From the NCBI GenBank assembly GCA_028287745.1, contig JAQBPB010000080.1:53783-117782 (forward strand): a stretch of DNA of 64,000 bases, given 5' to 3'. The notes under the pieces are model-generated. The model was given only the letters and a program-made list of their open reading frames with translations. It did no database searches and had not been told where the DNA came from. The stretch is from Chloroflexota bacterium. GTDB lineage: Bacteria > Chloroflexota > Chloroflexia > Chloroheliales > Chloroheliaceae. Within the stretch, counting starts at the first letter, position 1. Each line of letters starts with the position of its first letter. Shown one piece after another: positions 40,442 to 49,006 of the stretch. Position numbers and translations under genes: made by a program.

Positions 40442-42754
40442 ATGGCCGCTAGGTTAGTAATTGTAGAGTCACCGGCCAAAGCCAAAACCATCGGGAAATA
40501 TCTGGGCAAAGGCTACACGGTCCGGGCCAGTTATGGTCACGTCCGTGATCTGCCCAAAAGCAAGCTAGGGGTGGACGTTGACGCCGCTTTCCAACCCCAG
40601 TATCTGATCCCCCGCGACAAAAAAGATATTGTTAAAGGACTAAAAGAAGAGGTAAAAAACGCCGACGAAATATTGCTGGCGACTGACCCTGACCGCGAAG
40701 GTGAGGCGATTGCCTGGCACCTGGTTTCCGCGACCGGTATCGAAGGGACCAATAAAAAGGTCCGGCGGATTGTTTTTCATGAAATTACTAAAGAAGCAAT
40801 TAAAGAAGCCGTAAAGCATCCCCGCGCGATTGATATGGACCTGGTAAACGCCCAGCAAGCCAGGCGTATCCTGGACCGGTTGGTCGGCTATAAGATCAGC
40901 CCGATTTTATGGAAAAAGGTCAAGCGCGGCCTGAGCGCCGGGCGCGTACAGAGCGTGGCCCTGCGCCTGATCGTGGACCGCGAGCGCGATGTCGAAAAGT
41001 TCGAGCCGGAAGAGTACTGGACTATTGAGGCCGAACTTCAGAATTCGGTCGAGCACCGCAAGGGCAAAAAAGAAATTTCTTTCCGGGCCAACCTCCACTC
41101 GGTCAACGGCACCAGGCCCGAACTGGTCAACCAGGCGCAGGCCGAGGAAATCTTGAAGGGCCTGGAAAAAGCGGTTTACGAAGTCGGTGAAGTGCGCCAG
41201 ACGCGCAGCCAGCGCAAACCGGCCGCGCCTTTTACCACCAGTACCCTGCAGCAGGAAGCCAGCCGCAAGCTCAACTTCACTAGCCGCAAGACTATGTCGG
41301 TGGCCCAGCAGCTTTATGAAGGTGTTACCCTGGGCAAAGAAGGCGAGCAGGGTTTGATTACCTATATGCGTACCGACAGCACCAATATTTCGGCAGTTGC
41401 CCAGGAGGAAGCCCGCCAGGTCATTACCGAACGCTATGGCGGACATTATTTGCCCGAAACGCCGCCGGTCTATACTAAAAAGTCCAAGAACGCCCAGGAA
41501 GCCCACGAAGCCGTCCGCCCGACCAGTTCGCTGCGCGACCCTGAGTCGATCAAGGGGTTCTTGACCACGGAACAAATCAAACTCTACCGGCTGATCTGGC
41601 AGCGTTTTATCGCCAGCCAGATGGCCCCGGCCCAAGTGGATAATACTTCGGTGGACGTAAAGGCCGGACCGGCCAAACAAGCGGCCGCCAAACGCCCTTA
41701 CCTGTTCCGGGCAACCGGCTCGGTAATTGTGTTTCCGGGCTTCCTGGCCGTCTACCAGGAAGGGCTGGACGAAGGCACCGAGGACGAACTGAACAAAAAG
41801 GCGCTGCCGCCGCTGCAAGCCGGGGAAATCCTCAAGCTGCTAAATCTATCGCCGGACCAGCACTTTACCCAGCCGCCGCCGCGTTATACCGAGGCGACTC
41901 TGGTAAAGACCCTGGAAGAACTGGGCATTGGGCGCCCGAGCACCTATGCGCCGACCCTGGGGACCATCCAGGAACGCTATTACGTGGTCAAAGAAGAAAA
42001 GAAGTTTGTGCCGACCGAACTGGGACTGCTGGTTAACGATCTGGTGGTTGAGTTCTTCCCGGAAATAGTTGATAGCAGCTTTACTTCCAACATGGAAAAC
42101 GAGCTGGACGAAATTGCCGGTGGTGAGCGGGAATGGGTGCCGGTGCTGCGTGAATTCTACCAGCCCTTCAAAGGTTCGGTCGAAAAAGCTGAAACCGAAA
42201 TGCAAAAGGTTTCCATCGAACCGGAACTGGCCGGGGAAGATTGCGAGAAGTGCGGCCGGCCGATGTATGTCAAAATGGGCCGGTTTGGTCGGTTTATTGC
42301 CTGTTCCGGCTTCCCGGAATGTCGCAACGCCAAGCCGATTTTGCGGATGCTGGGTATGCTTTGTCCCAAGTGCGGCGAAGGCGAAACGGTTATCCGCAGC
42401 ACCAAAAAGCGCCGGGTCTTTTACGGCTGCTCGCGCTACCCTGAATGTGACTTTTCGGTCTGGGAACGGCCTTTGCCCGAACCTTGCCCGGTATGCAGCG
42501 GCCTGATGACCCTTTCCGGCAAACGCAACGCGAAATGTACCGTCTGCGGCCATACTATGGATTATGAATTACCCGAAGCCGAGGAAGTTGCTGGGCGCAC
42601 CAGGAACCAGCCCAGTGTCGCCGCACCGCGCAGCCTGCTTTCCCAGGCTGTTGTTGATGGCATAACTACCGCCGACCTGGAGGCGGAACAGGAAGAGGAC
42701 ACCCCTGAAAACTCTTCGGAAGAAGAACAAGAGCGCCATGCGGCGGCAGTATAA
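40442..42754 (+). CDS. topA: DNA topoisomerase I
   Basis: Type IA topoisomerase that relaxes negative supercoils. The Toprim domain (residues 3-115) has RLVIVESPAKAKTIGKYLG and the acidic triad ATDPDREGEAIAWHL. The catalytic Tyr is in GLITYMRTDST near residue 309. AHEAVRPT and GRPSTYAPTLGTIQERYYV are typical. The C terminus has zinc-ribbon modules: CEKCGRPMYVKMGRFGRFIAC, CPKCGEG and CPVCSGLM with CTVCGH. A 45-residue acidic tail follows. The 770-aa length is normal. The opposite strand shows long shadow frames only. Confidence 0.97.
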   Translation: MAARLVIVESPAKAKTIGKYLGKGYTVRASYGHVRDLPKSKLGVDVDAAFQPQYLIPRDKKDIVKGLKEEVKNADEILLATDPDREGEAIAWHLVSATGIEGTNKKVRRIVFHEITKEAIKEAVKHPRAIDMDLVNAQQARRILDRLVGYKISPILWKKVKRGLSAGRVQSVALRLIVDRERDVEKFEPEEYWTIEAELQNSVEHRKGKKEISFRANLHSVNGTRPELVNQAQAEEILKGLEKAVYEVGEVRQTRSQRKPAAPFTTSTLQQEASRKLNFTSRKTMSVAQQLYEGVTLGKEGEQGLITYMRTDSTNISAVAQEEARQVITERYGGHYLPETPPVYTKKSKNAQEAHEAVRPTSSLRDPESIKGFLTTEQIKLYRLIWQRFIASQMAPAQVDNTSVDVKAGPAKQAAAKRPYLFRATGSVIVFPGFLAVYQEGLDEGTEDELNKKALPPLQAGEILKLLNLSPDQHFTQPPPRYTEATLVKTLEELGIGRPSTYAPTLGTIQERYYVVKEEKKFVPTELGLLVNDLVVEFFPEIVDSSFTSNMENELDEIAGGEREWVPVLREFYQPFKGSVEKAETEMQKVSIEPELAGEDCEKCGRPMYVKMGRFGRFIACSGFPECRNAKPILRMLGMLCPKCGEGETVIRSTKKRRVFYGCSRYPECDFSVWERPLPEPCPVCSGLMTLSGKRNAKCTVCGHTMDYELPEAEEVAGRTRNQPSVAAPRSLLSQAVVDGITTADLEAEQEEDTPENSSEEEQERHAAAV

Positions 42755-42769
42755 GGCAACGATAACGAC

Positions 42770-44059
42770 ATGAAAAGGCCAATTTTTCTTAACCTGCTGG
42801 TCATATTTATTCTCGCTGGACTGGTGGCGGCCTGTGGAGAAACAGCGCCCGGCCCGACTGCTACGGCCCCGGCCAAAGCAGGCTCCAGCTTACTTGGCAC
42901 CCCGGTTGGGACAGGAACCGGAAGCGGGAGCGCGACCGGAAAAGTGGCCCCGGTTGTCGGCGCGGACGGCCAGATTACCGTAATGGCGCCCCCGGCCACC
43001 GGCGAAAATATCGCGGGCCAGATCTTCTGGGTTAAGGAAAATAATATCTGGCATGGCGGAGCCGGTGCGACCGGGGTCCCGCCTGTTTCGATTAAGGACC
43101 TGGGCGGCAAGCAGTTAACCAAAGCGCCTAACCTGGCGATAGCCCAATCCCCTGCAATCTCGCCGGACGGCACCAAAATGGCCTACGCCTTCAGCCCGGA
43201 ACCGGAAGGCTCACAGGGGAATATCATTATTGGGCAGGATATCTACCTGTACGACCTGAAAACGGGCGAAAACAAGCTTTTGATAAAGCGCGACGAAGCC
43301 CAGGGCTTCCTGGACCAACCGGCCTGGTCCAAAGATGCCAGGTTTATCTACTTCAATTCTCGCATACCCCAGCGGGACAAAGATAAGAATATTACCGGGG
43401 AAAACATCAGTATCAGCCGCATGGAACTGGCGACAGGCACCCGCGAAAAGCTGGTGGATGATGCCCGTGAACCGGCCCCGTTAGCCGATGGCAAACAGGT
43501 GGCCTTTATTTCGGTCAAGGCCAGCACCGGCACTTACGAAACCAACCTGCAAGTCCTGAACCTGGAAACCAAAGAAGTTAAGACTTTGCTGGACCCTAAA
43601 CTGGGTTTCATCGCGGCTTACCTGCCCCGGTCTTCGCCAGATGGACAATTGCTTGTATTTGCGGCCGCCGGTGGGCCGGATATTAACCCGTATGCCAGCC
43701 AGCCAACCACAACTCCTACACCGGGAGCGGTAAAAGGTGGGAATACCGGCCTGGCCCGCGCAGGTGGTTTTTCGCTGGGACTGACCGGTTTACTGCCTTT
43801 TGGGCAAAAGCCGAATGCCTTAAATGCGCCTCCCGCGCACGGCGTGCCTTTCGACCTGTGGCTGATTAAACCGGACGGCACCGGCCTCAAGCGCCTGACA
43901 GTGCTGTTTGAGGACCAACCGATGGCGGCCTGGTCGGCGGACGGCAAGAAGATTGCTTTCCTGGCCGGTCAGGGTTTTTACACGATTGATAGTGATGGTA
44001 AAAATCTGGTCAAGAAATCCGACAAAGGTGGTCACGCCGGTTTCGATTGGCATGATTAA
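42770..44059 (+). CDS. Lipoprotein with TolB/PD40-type beta-propeller
   Basis: 429-aa secreted lipoprotein: the signal peptide ends in LAGLVAAC and a Pro/Thr/Gly tether follows. The body has several PD40 (WD40-like) blades: SPAISPDGTKMAYAFS, PAWSKDARFIYFNSR, PRSSPDGQLLVFAA and AAWSADGKKIAFLAG. Such propellers usually bind proteins or ligands on the cell surface; no catalytic motif is seen. It begins 15 nt after topA and ends a few bases before the next gene, so the three genes are probably cotranscribed. Confidence 0.85.
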   Translation: MKRPIFLNLLVIFILAGLVAACGETAPGPTATAPAKAGSSLLGTPVGTGTGSGSATGKVAPVVGADGQITVMAPPATGENIAGQIFWVKENNIWHGGAGATGVPPVSIKDLGGKQLTKAPNLAIAQSPAISPDGTKMAYAFSPEPEGSQGNIIIGQDIYLYDLKTGENKLLIKRDEAQGFLDQPAWSKDARFIYFNSRIPQRDKDKNITGENISISRMELATGTREKLVDDAREPAPLADGKQVAFISVKASTGTYETNLQVLNLETKEVKTLLDPKLGFIAAYLPRSSPDGQLLVFAAAGGPDINPYASQPTTTPTPGAVKGGNTGLARAGGFSLGLTGLLPFGQKPNALNAPPAHGVPFDLWLIKPDGTGLKRLTVLFEDQPMAAWSADGKKIAFLAGQGFYTIDSDGKNLVKKSDKGGHAGFDWHD

Positions 44060-44068
44060 GGATTGAAG

Positions 44069-44503
44069 ATGTCCGAACAACAACTGCCCTTTTTTGTATA
44101 TGGCACCCTGCGGACCGGTGAGGACAACTGGGAACGCTTTTTGAAGGACCGTACCGACCGGGAAATCCCGGCAGTCCTGCCGGGCCATAAAATGTTTGTA
44201 GATATTTTTCCTTTTGTAACCGACGCAGCCGACGGCAGCCAGGTTATGGGTAACCTGGTCTATCCCCGGACCGAACTTTACGAGGCCGTATTGCGCGACC
44301 TGGACGGGCTGGAAGAGTACGACCCTACAACCGGCAGCGGCTGGTACCTGCGCGTGATCCGTGAAGCAACCTACCAGGATAGCGCCGGGCAGACCCAACG
44401 AGTCCGCGCCTGGGTATATCACGGCGGGCCGGAAGTTATAAGCGGCATGGGCCAGAATCACCTGATTATCAGCGGCGACTGGCTGACACACCTGGGCCGC
44501 TAA
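44069..44503 (+). CDS. Gamma-glutamylcyclotransferase-like (AIG2/GGACT fold) protein
   Basis: The N terminus FFVYGTLRTGEDNWERFL carries the YGTLR signature of the gamma-glutamylcyclotransferase/AIG2 fold. ELYEAVLRDLDGLEEYDP contains the conserved Glu used as the catalytic acid in GGACT enzymes, and GWYLRVI and RVRAWVYH complete the fold. It probably cuts a gamma-glutamyl-amine or similar isopeptide, with substrate unknown. I start at the ATG at 44069, 6 nt after AAGGA, rather than at the TTG two codons upstream. It lies 9 nt after the propeller gene. Confidence 0.82.
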   Translation: MSEQQLPFFVYGTLRTGEDNWERFLKDRTDREIPAVLPGHKMFVDIFPFVTDAADGSQVMGNLVYPRTELYEAVLRDLDGLEEYDPTTGSGWYLRVIREATYQDSAGQTQRVRAWVYHGGPEVISGMGQNHLIISGDWLTHLGR

Positions 44504-44803
44504 CCCGGCGGATCCACCTGAATTCTATTTCACATTACCCGGCCTTGACCTTTTCGTAAATAAACCGCCTCTCAGTTTAATTGTTGGACCTGCCGGTTTA
44601 CGCGGCCCCAGGCTGCTTTCTATCACAGGTAAACAAACCGCCTCAGACAGCGCCGGTGTGGCCGAGACTGCCGTGAACCTGGAACCTGGTATGCACCAGG
44701 CTGAACCTGACCCTGGCTGCGTAGGGTTTAACTATAGCCCTGCTTTATATATAAGATACGGAACAATAATCTCTGGGGGTGTTTCCGCCAGGGCCTATTT
44801 GTA
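44504..44803. other. Intergenic region before the sdh promoter
   Basis: 300 bp with no gene. It contains short imperfect inverted repeats (for example AACCTGGT / ACCAGGCT near 44682-44706) but no clear terminator. Confidence 0.5.
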
Positions 44804-44832
44804 TTGCAAAGGCTAAACCCGAGTGTTATAAT
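44804..44832 (+). promoter_or_regulatory. Promoter of the sdhCDAB operon
   Basis: TTGCAA (44804-44809), 17 bp, TATAAT (44827-44832), with an extended TGT before the -10. It implies a leader of about 250 nt before sdhC, long enough for post-transcriptional control; I see no known riboswitch in it. Confidence 0.8.
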
Positions 44833-45086
44833 TCTCACATATTAACAAGTTAAAAACCTCTACTTTAAATACATCCGGTCCGGCCTTTTGAGCTTGAAAA
44901 CTCCATTTCGTTAAAAGGTAGGGTCCAGCAAAGTCTTGTATTAGAAAGTGTGTTACAGGTTTTCGGAATTTTAGAATTAATAAGCGGCTTTGTCCGTTTT
45001 CTTGCTCAAGACCAAAGCCTTAAAGGCGCTCTGCCCAATATCAGAACCCTTGAAATTAAATAAACTCAAGGAGGAGGAAATTAGTT

Positions 45087-45440
45087 ATGTATCGAGGCCA
45101 ATCCGGCATGTGGCTCTGGATATTGCACCGCCTGACCGGCGTGGGTATCCTGGGCTTCTTATTTCTCCACATTGCCGATACTTATCTGGTCGGTTTCGGC
45201 GCGGAATATTTTAATGAACTGCTGTTCCTCTATAAAAACCCGCCTTTCCGGGTGCTGGAGTGGTTCTTAGTCGGGGCCGTTCTTTTCCACGGTTTTAATG
45301 GTATCCGGGTTATAGTTATGGATTTCTGGGATAAAGCAGTTGATAATCATAAATTACTGGTCCAAATCACTATTATAGCCTTCTTCGTGGTTTGGCTACC
45401 ATCCGGATATTTTATGTTAAAACCGGTATTTTTTCATTAA
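45087..45440 (+). CDS. sdhC: Succinate dehydrogenase membrane anchor, SdhC
   Basis: Small integral membrane subunit that binds quinone and haem b. The motif ILHRLTGVG near residue 13 is the quinone-site signature of SdhC. Three transmembrane helices are visible; FLHIADTY and LFHGFNGIRVIVMDF provide candidate haem-ligand His residues. AAGGAGGAGG lies upstream of the ATG. It is the first gene of the sdhCDAB cluster. Confidence 0.92.
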   Translation: MYRGQSGMWLWILHRLTGVGILGFLFLHIADTYLVGFGAEYFNELLFLYKNPPFRVLEWFLVGAVLFHGFNGIRVIVMDFWDKAVDNHKLLVQITIIAFFVVWLPSGYFMLKPVFFH

Positions 45441-45516
45441 AAGTCTGGAAGTGGCCGGTGCCACCCCGCTTTGAAACGAGTAACTCCCGGCCATAATAGA
45501 AGGGAAATCTAGAGAA

Positions 45517-45978
45517 ATGTCAACGGAAACCAAAACCACCCAGCACCAACCGGCTGACCCGGTTAAAAAGATCAACCGCCGTTGGACCCGGAGCGGTGGC
45601 AGACCGCGCCCCAGCAGCAATTTTGAATTGTTTAGCTGGTATTTTTTCCGTATTAGCGGAGTCCTGCTACTCTTTTTCGCCCTGCTGCACCTGCTTATAA
45701 TGCATCTAATCAACAATGTAGATGTCATTACCTACCAATTCATTGCAGAACGATGGGCTTCACCGCTGTGGCGGACCTATGATTTGCTGCTATTGGTTTT
45801 GGCTTTAACTCACGGCCTGAACGGCGTACGCGTCCTCATCTATGATTATATCCATGCACGTGGCTGGCGCACCTTCGCGATTTCGGTCCTCTACACGGTT
45901 GGCATCCTGTTCCTCCTGCTTGGAGCGCAAGTTATCCTTACGTTCCAGCCGCAGCTTCAAAACGTCGCGCCAAAATAA
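45517..45978 (+). CDS. sdhD: Succinate dehydrogenase membrane anchor, SdhD
   Basis: Second anchor subunit. After a 40-residue soluble, basic N terminus come three membrane helices. YFFRISGVLLLFFALLHLLIMHL starts the first, and the second contains LTHGLNGVRVLIYDY, the classical SdhD motif with haem-ligand His and quinone-site Asp-Tyr. SdhC carries the very similar HGFNGIR, so the two anchors look like distant paralogues. It lies 76 nt after sdhC. Confidence 0.9.
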   Translation: MSTETKTTQHQPADPVKKINRRWTRSGGRPRPSSNFELFSWYFFRISGVLLLFFALLHLLIMHLINNVDVITYQFIAERWASPLWRTYDLLLLVLALTHGLNGVRVLIYDYIHARGWRTFAISVLYTVGILFLLLGAQVILTFQPQLQNVAPK

Positions 45979-46012
45979 GCAAGCTAGTAAGTACAAAGGG
46001 AGTGTTTAGCTA

Positions 46013-47758
46013 ATGTACCACAAATATGACGCAGTGGTAGTCGGAGCGGGCGGAGCGGGCCTGATGGCCGCGCTGCAACTGGTGGGTAAGGCCAATGTCG
46101 CCTGTATCACCAAACTTTACCCTAGCCGCTCTCATACCGGGGCCGCGCAAGGTGGTATTTGTGCCGCCCTCGGTAACACCGAAGAAGACCACTGGGAATG
46201 GCATATGTTCGATACGGTCAAGGGCGGTGATTATCTTACCGACCAGGACGCCGCCGAAGTACTGGCCCGCGACGCCGTAGAACGCATTATCGAGATGGAA
46301 CACATGGGGCTGCCCTTCAACCGCACCCCCGAAGGCAAAATCGACCAGCGGCGCTTTGGCGGCCACACCCGCAACTATGGCGAAGGTCCGGTCCGCCGGT
46401 CCTGCTTCGCCGCCGACCGCACCGGCCACATGATTTTGCAGACCCTTTACCAACAGGGTATCAAAGAAAATGTGACCTTTTACAACGAGTTCCACGTTAT
46501 GGACCTGCTCATTAACAACGGCCGCTGCGTAGGCGTGACCGCGATGGAGGTCAAGACCGGCGAACTGCATACTTTCCATACTAAAGCGGTTATTTTCGCG
46601 ACCGGCGGTTACGGCCGGGCCTGGCGCGTGACCTCCAATGCCCACGCCTGCACCGGGGACGGTATGGCGGTAGCCTACCGGGCCGGTATTCCTCTTATGG
46701 ACATGGAAATGTACCAGTTCCACCCGACCGGGCTCTACCGCATTGGTATCTTGCTCAGCGAGGCAGCCCGTGGCGAAGGCGGTATTCTGCGGAATGGCAA
46801 CGGTGAACGCTTCTGCGAACGCTACGCGCCCACCCTTAAAGACCTGGCTCCACGCGATATGGTCAGCCGCTTTATCGCCCAGGAAATCCGGGAAGGCCGG
46901 GGCGCTGGACCGAACAAAGATTTTGTTTACCTGCACGTTGACCACCTCGGCAAGGAAGTCATTGACTCCAAGCTGCCGGACATTACCGATTTTGCCCGGA
47001 CCTACCTGCACGTTGAACCGTACACTGAAGGCGTGCCGATCCAGCCGACTGCTCACTATGCGATGGGCGGTATCCCGACCAATATCGATGGCGAAGTAAT
47101 CCTGGACGAGAAGTCGACTGTCCTGCCGGGCTGCTATGCCGCCGGTGAAGTAGCCTGCGTTTCGGTCCACGGCGCGAACCGCCTGGGTACCAACTCACTG
47201 GTTGACCTGGTAGTATTTGGCAAGCGGGCCGGTCTGAAAGCCGCCGAATATGTCCAGAAAAACGACTGGGAAAGCCTGCCGGCCCACCACGAGACGCGCT
47301 CGAACGAACTGCTCGGCTTCGTCAACGCCGGGGCCAACGACACCCGCCGCACCGAGATCGCCGGGGATATCCGCAAGGAACTCCAGAACAAGATGCAGGA
47401 TTGGGTCAGTATCGTGCGTAACGATACATCCTTGAACAATATGATGACCAAGTTGAGCGAGCTGCGGGAGCGCTACGGCCGCCTGCGTTTGCAAGATACC
47501 GGCAACAAGTTCAATACCGAGCGGTTGGAAGCCCTGGAACTAGGAGCCTTACTGGAATGTGCCGAAGCGACCACTAAAGGCGCGCTCGAACGCAAAGAAA
47601 GCCGGGGCGCGCAGTATCGCGACGATTATGAGAACCGCGATGACGTGAACTTCCTGGCGCATACCATGGCCTACCGGGCTGAGAACGGTGGGGTTAAGGA
47701 ACTGCGCTACAAACCGGTGGTTATTACCCGGTTCCAGCCTAAAGAAAGAAAATATTAA
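46013..47758 (+). CDS. sdhA: Succinate dehydrogenase flavoprotein subunit
   Basis: Catalytic subunit that oxidises succinate to fumarate with covalently bound FAD. AVVVGAGGAGLMAALQL is the dinucleotide-binding motif; SHTGAAQGGICAALGN contains the His that normally binds FAD. The active-site stretches HPTGLY, PRDMVSR and PTAHYAMGGI, the latter with the substrate His/Arg region, are all intact. The length of 581 aa is normal. GGGAG lies before the ATG, 34 nt after sdhD. A long opposite-strand frame is a shadow. Confidence 0.97.
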   Translation: MYHKYDAVVVGAGGAGLMAALQLVGKANVACITKLYPSRSHTGAAQGGICAALGNTEEDHWEWHMFDTVKGGDYLTDQDAAEVLARDAVERIIEMEHMGLPFNRTPEGKIDQRRFGGHTRNYGEGPVRRSCFAADRTGHMILQTLYQQGIKENVTFYNEFHVMDLLINNGRCVGVTAMEVKTGELHTFHTKAVIFATGGYGRAWRVTSNAHACTGDGMAVAYRAGIPLMDMEMYQFHPTGLYRIGILLSEAARGEGGILRNGNGERFCERYAPTLKDLAPRDMVSRFIAQEIREGRGAGPNKDFVYLHVDHLGKEVIDSKLPDITDFARTYLHVEPYTEGVPIQPTAHYAMGGIPTNIDGEVILDEKSTVLPGCYAAGEVACVSVHGANRLGTNSLVDLVVFGKRAGLKAAEYVQKNDWESLPAHHETRSNELLGFVNAGANDTRRTEIAGDIRKELQNKMQDWVSIVRNDTSLNNMMTKLSELRERYGRLRLQDTGNKFNTERLEALELGALLECAEATTKGALERKESRGAQYRDDYENRDDVNFLAHTMAYRAENGGVKELRYKPVVITRFQPKERKY

Positions 47759-47853
47759 ACCGTAGAACGTTAAACGAGTAACGTTACACATAATCTGTTG
47801 TAGCATACAAGCAGTTGTGGGCGGGACCCGTTCAACGTTCCAGGTTCTACGAA
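47757..47853. repeat. Dispersed intergenic repeat, copy 2
   Basis: The gap between sdhA and sdhB begins with CGTAGAACGTTAAACG and ends with CGTTCAACGTTCCAGGTTC plus TACG in inverted order, giving a 95-bp element with inverted ends. The core GAACGTTAAACG is shared with the gaps at 22944 and 56246. Confidence 0.6.
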
Positions 47854-47879
47854 ATATCCTCTAGAGGAGCAACAGTAAA

Positions 47880-48596
47880 ATGGCTACTCAGGTTACACTA
47901 AAAATCTTGCGCTATGACCCTGAAAAAGATAAAAAAGCGCATTTCGAAACTTATGAGGTCGAAGCCGACCCGCTTGACCGTATCCTGGATGTACTCAATA
48001 CGGTTAAATGGTATAAGGATGGCAGCCTGACCTACCGGCGTTCCTGCGCTCACGGCGTGTGCGGCTCCGATGCCATGCGCATCAATGGGCGCAACCGCCT
48101 GGCCTGTAAAGTACTGGTGCGTGACGTGGGTGGCGATACCGGCAAGAAGATTCAAATTGAGCCTATGCTCGGTTTTAAAATTCTGCGCGACCTGGTAGTG
48201 GATATGGATCCCTTCTTTGAGAAGTACAAATCCATCAAGCCTTACCTGATTAACTACGAAGATGCCCCGGCCAGCAGCGAACGCTTGCAAAGCGCTGAAG
48301 ACCGTGAGATTTTCGATGAAACAACCAAGTGTATTCTGTGCGGGGCTTGTAGCGGTTCCTGCCCGCCGTACTGGTCCAACCAGGACTTTATCGGCCCTGC
48401 CGCGATTGTGAACGCGCACCGCTTTATCTTCGATAGCCGGGACCAGGGCTCGGACGAACGTCTGGCTATCCTTGGCCAGGGCGAAGGGGTTTTCCGCTGC
48501 CGGACAGTTTACAACTGCACCGACGCCTGCCCTCGCGATATTCCGGTCACGAAAGCAATTGAGCAAATCCGGCGAGCGATGCTTTATAACCGCTAG
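47880..48596 (+). CDS. sdhB: Succinate dehydrogenase iron-sulfur subunit
   Basis: Carries electrons from FAD to quinone through three clusters. The [2Fe-2S] site is SCAHGVCGSDAMRINGRNRL followed by AC, with Asp at the fourth position as in other SdhB proteins. The [4Fe-4S] site is CILCGACSGSCP, and the [3Fe-4S] site is CRTVYNCTDACPRDIPVTKAI. The 238-aa length is normal. GAGGAG precedes the ATG. It is separated from sdhA by the 120-bp repeat-bearing gap. Confidence 0.97.
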   Translation: MATQVTLKILRYDPEKDKKAHFETYEVEADPLDRILDVLNTVKWYKDGSLTYRRSCAHGVCGSDAMRINGRNRLACKVLVRDVGGDTGKKIQIEPMLGFKILRDLVVDMDPFFEKYKSIKPYLINYEDAPASSERLQSAEDREIFDETTKCILCGACSGSCPPYWSNQDFIGPAAIVNAHRFIFDSRDQGSDERLAILGQGEGVFRCRTVYNCTDACPRDIPVTKAIEQIRRAMLYNR

Positions 48597-48649
48597 GTCA
48601 GGTTGTATACCGCTTATTTCTTAAACAGCTTTTAGAGGAGAGAAAAAGG

Positions 48650-48964
48650 ATGGACGACGAAACATACCAGCGACTAGCCAGCCGTACCCGTAACTTTGAC
48701 TCTCCCCTGCACGGTGACGCCGAAGGCCGGAGAATGCTTGAGGCGACAATCGGGATGGCTGGAGAACTGTCCGAAATCACCGAGCCGATCAAGAAATACA
48801 TCTTTCACGGCCGCCCGCTGGACCGGGAGAAACTGGTGGAAGAAATCGGCGACCTGGTCTGGTACCTGGACGAACTTTGCCAGGTGCTGGGCGTGACCCT
48901 GGGCGAAGTCAAACAGTTTAATATTGAGAAGCTGAAGAAACGCTACAAGGTAGTTGAGGAATAG
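48650..48964 (+). CDS. MazG-like nucleotide pyrophosphohydrolase
   Basis: 104-aa all-alpha NTP-PPase of the MazG superfamily, which removes pyrophosphate from unwanted nucleotides. The Mg-binding pattern is visible as GMAGELSEITEPIKKYIFH and, one helix later, EKLVEEIGDLVWYLDEL (ExxE ... ExxD). AGAGGAGA lies before the ATG. It is 53 nt downstream of sdhB on the same strand and probably read from the same transcript. Confidence 0.86.
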   Translation: MDDETYQRLASRTRNFDSPLHGDAEGRRMLEATIGMAGELSEITEPIKKYIFHGRPLDREKLVEEIGDLVWYLDELCQVLGVTLGEVKQFNIEKLKKRYKVVEE

Positions 48965-49006
48965 ATTCCGGGAGTCAGGCTAATATAAGGTGGACATTGA
49001 ATAATT

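Noticed and set aside
40907..41818. 303-codon frame antisense to topA
   Set aside because: Caused by GC-rich third positions of topA; composition rich in Arg, Gly and Phe, no motif.
46010..47170. 386-codon frame antisense to sdhA
   Set aside because: Exact shadow of sdhA; the sense strand has all FAD and active-site motifs.
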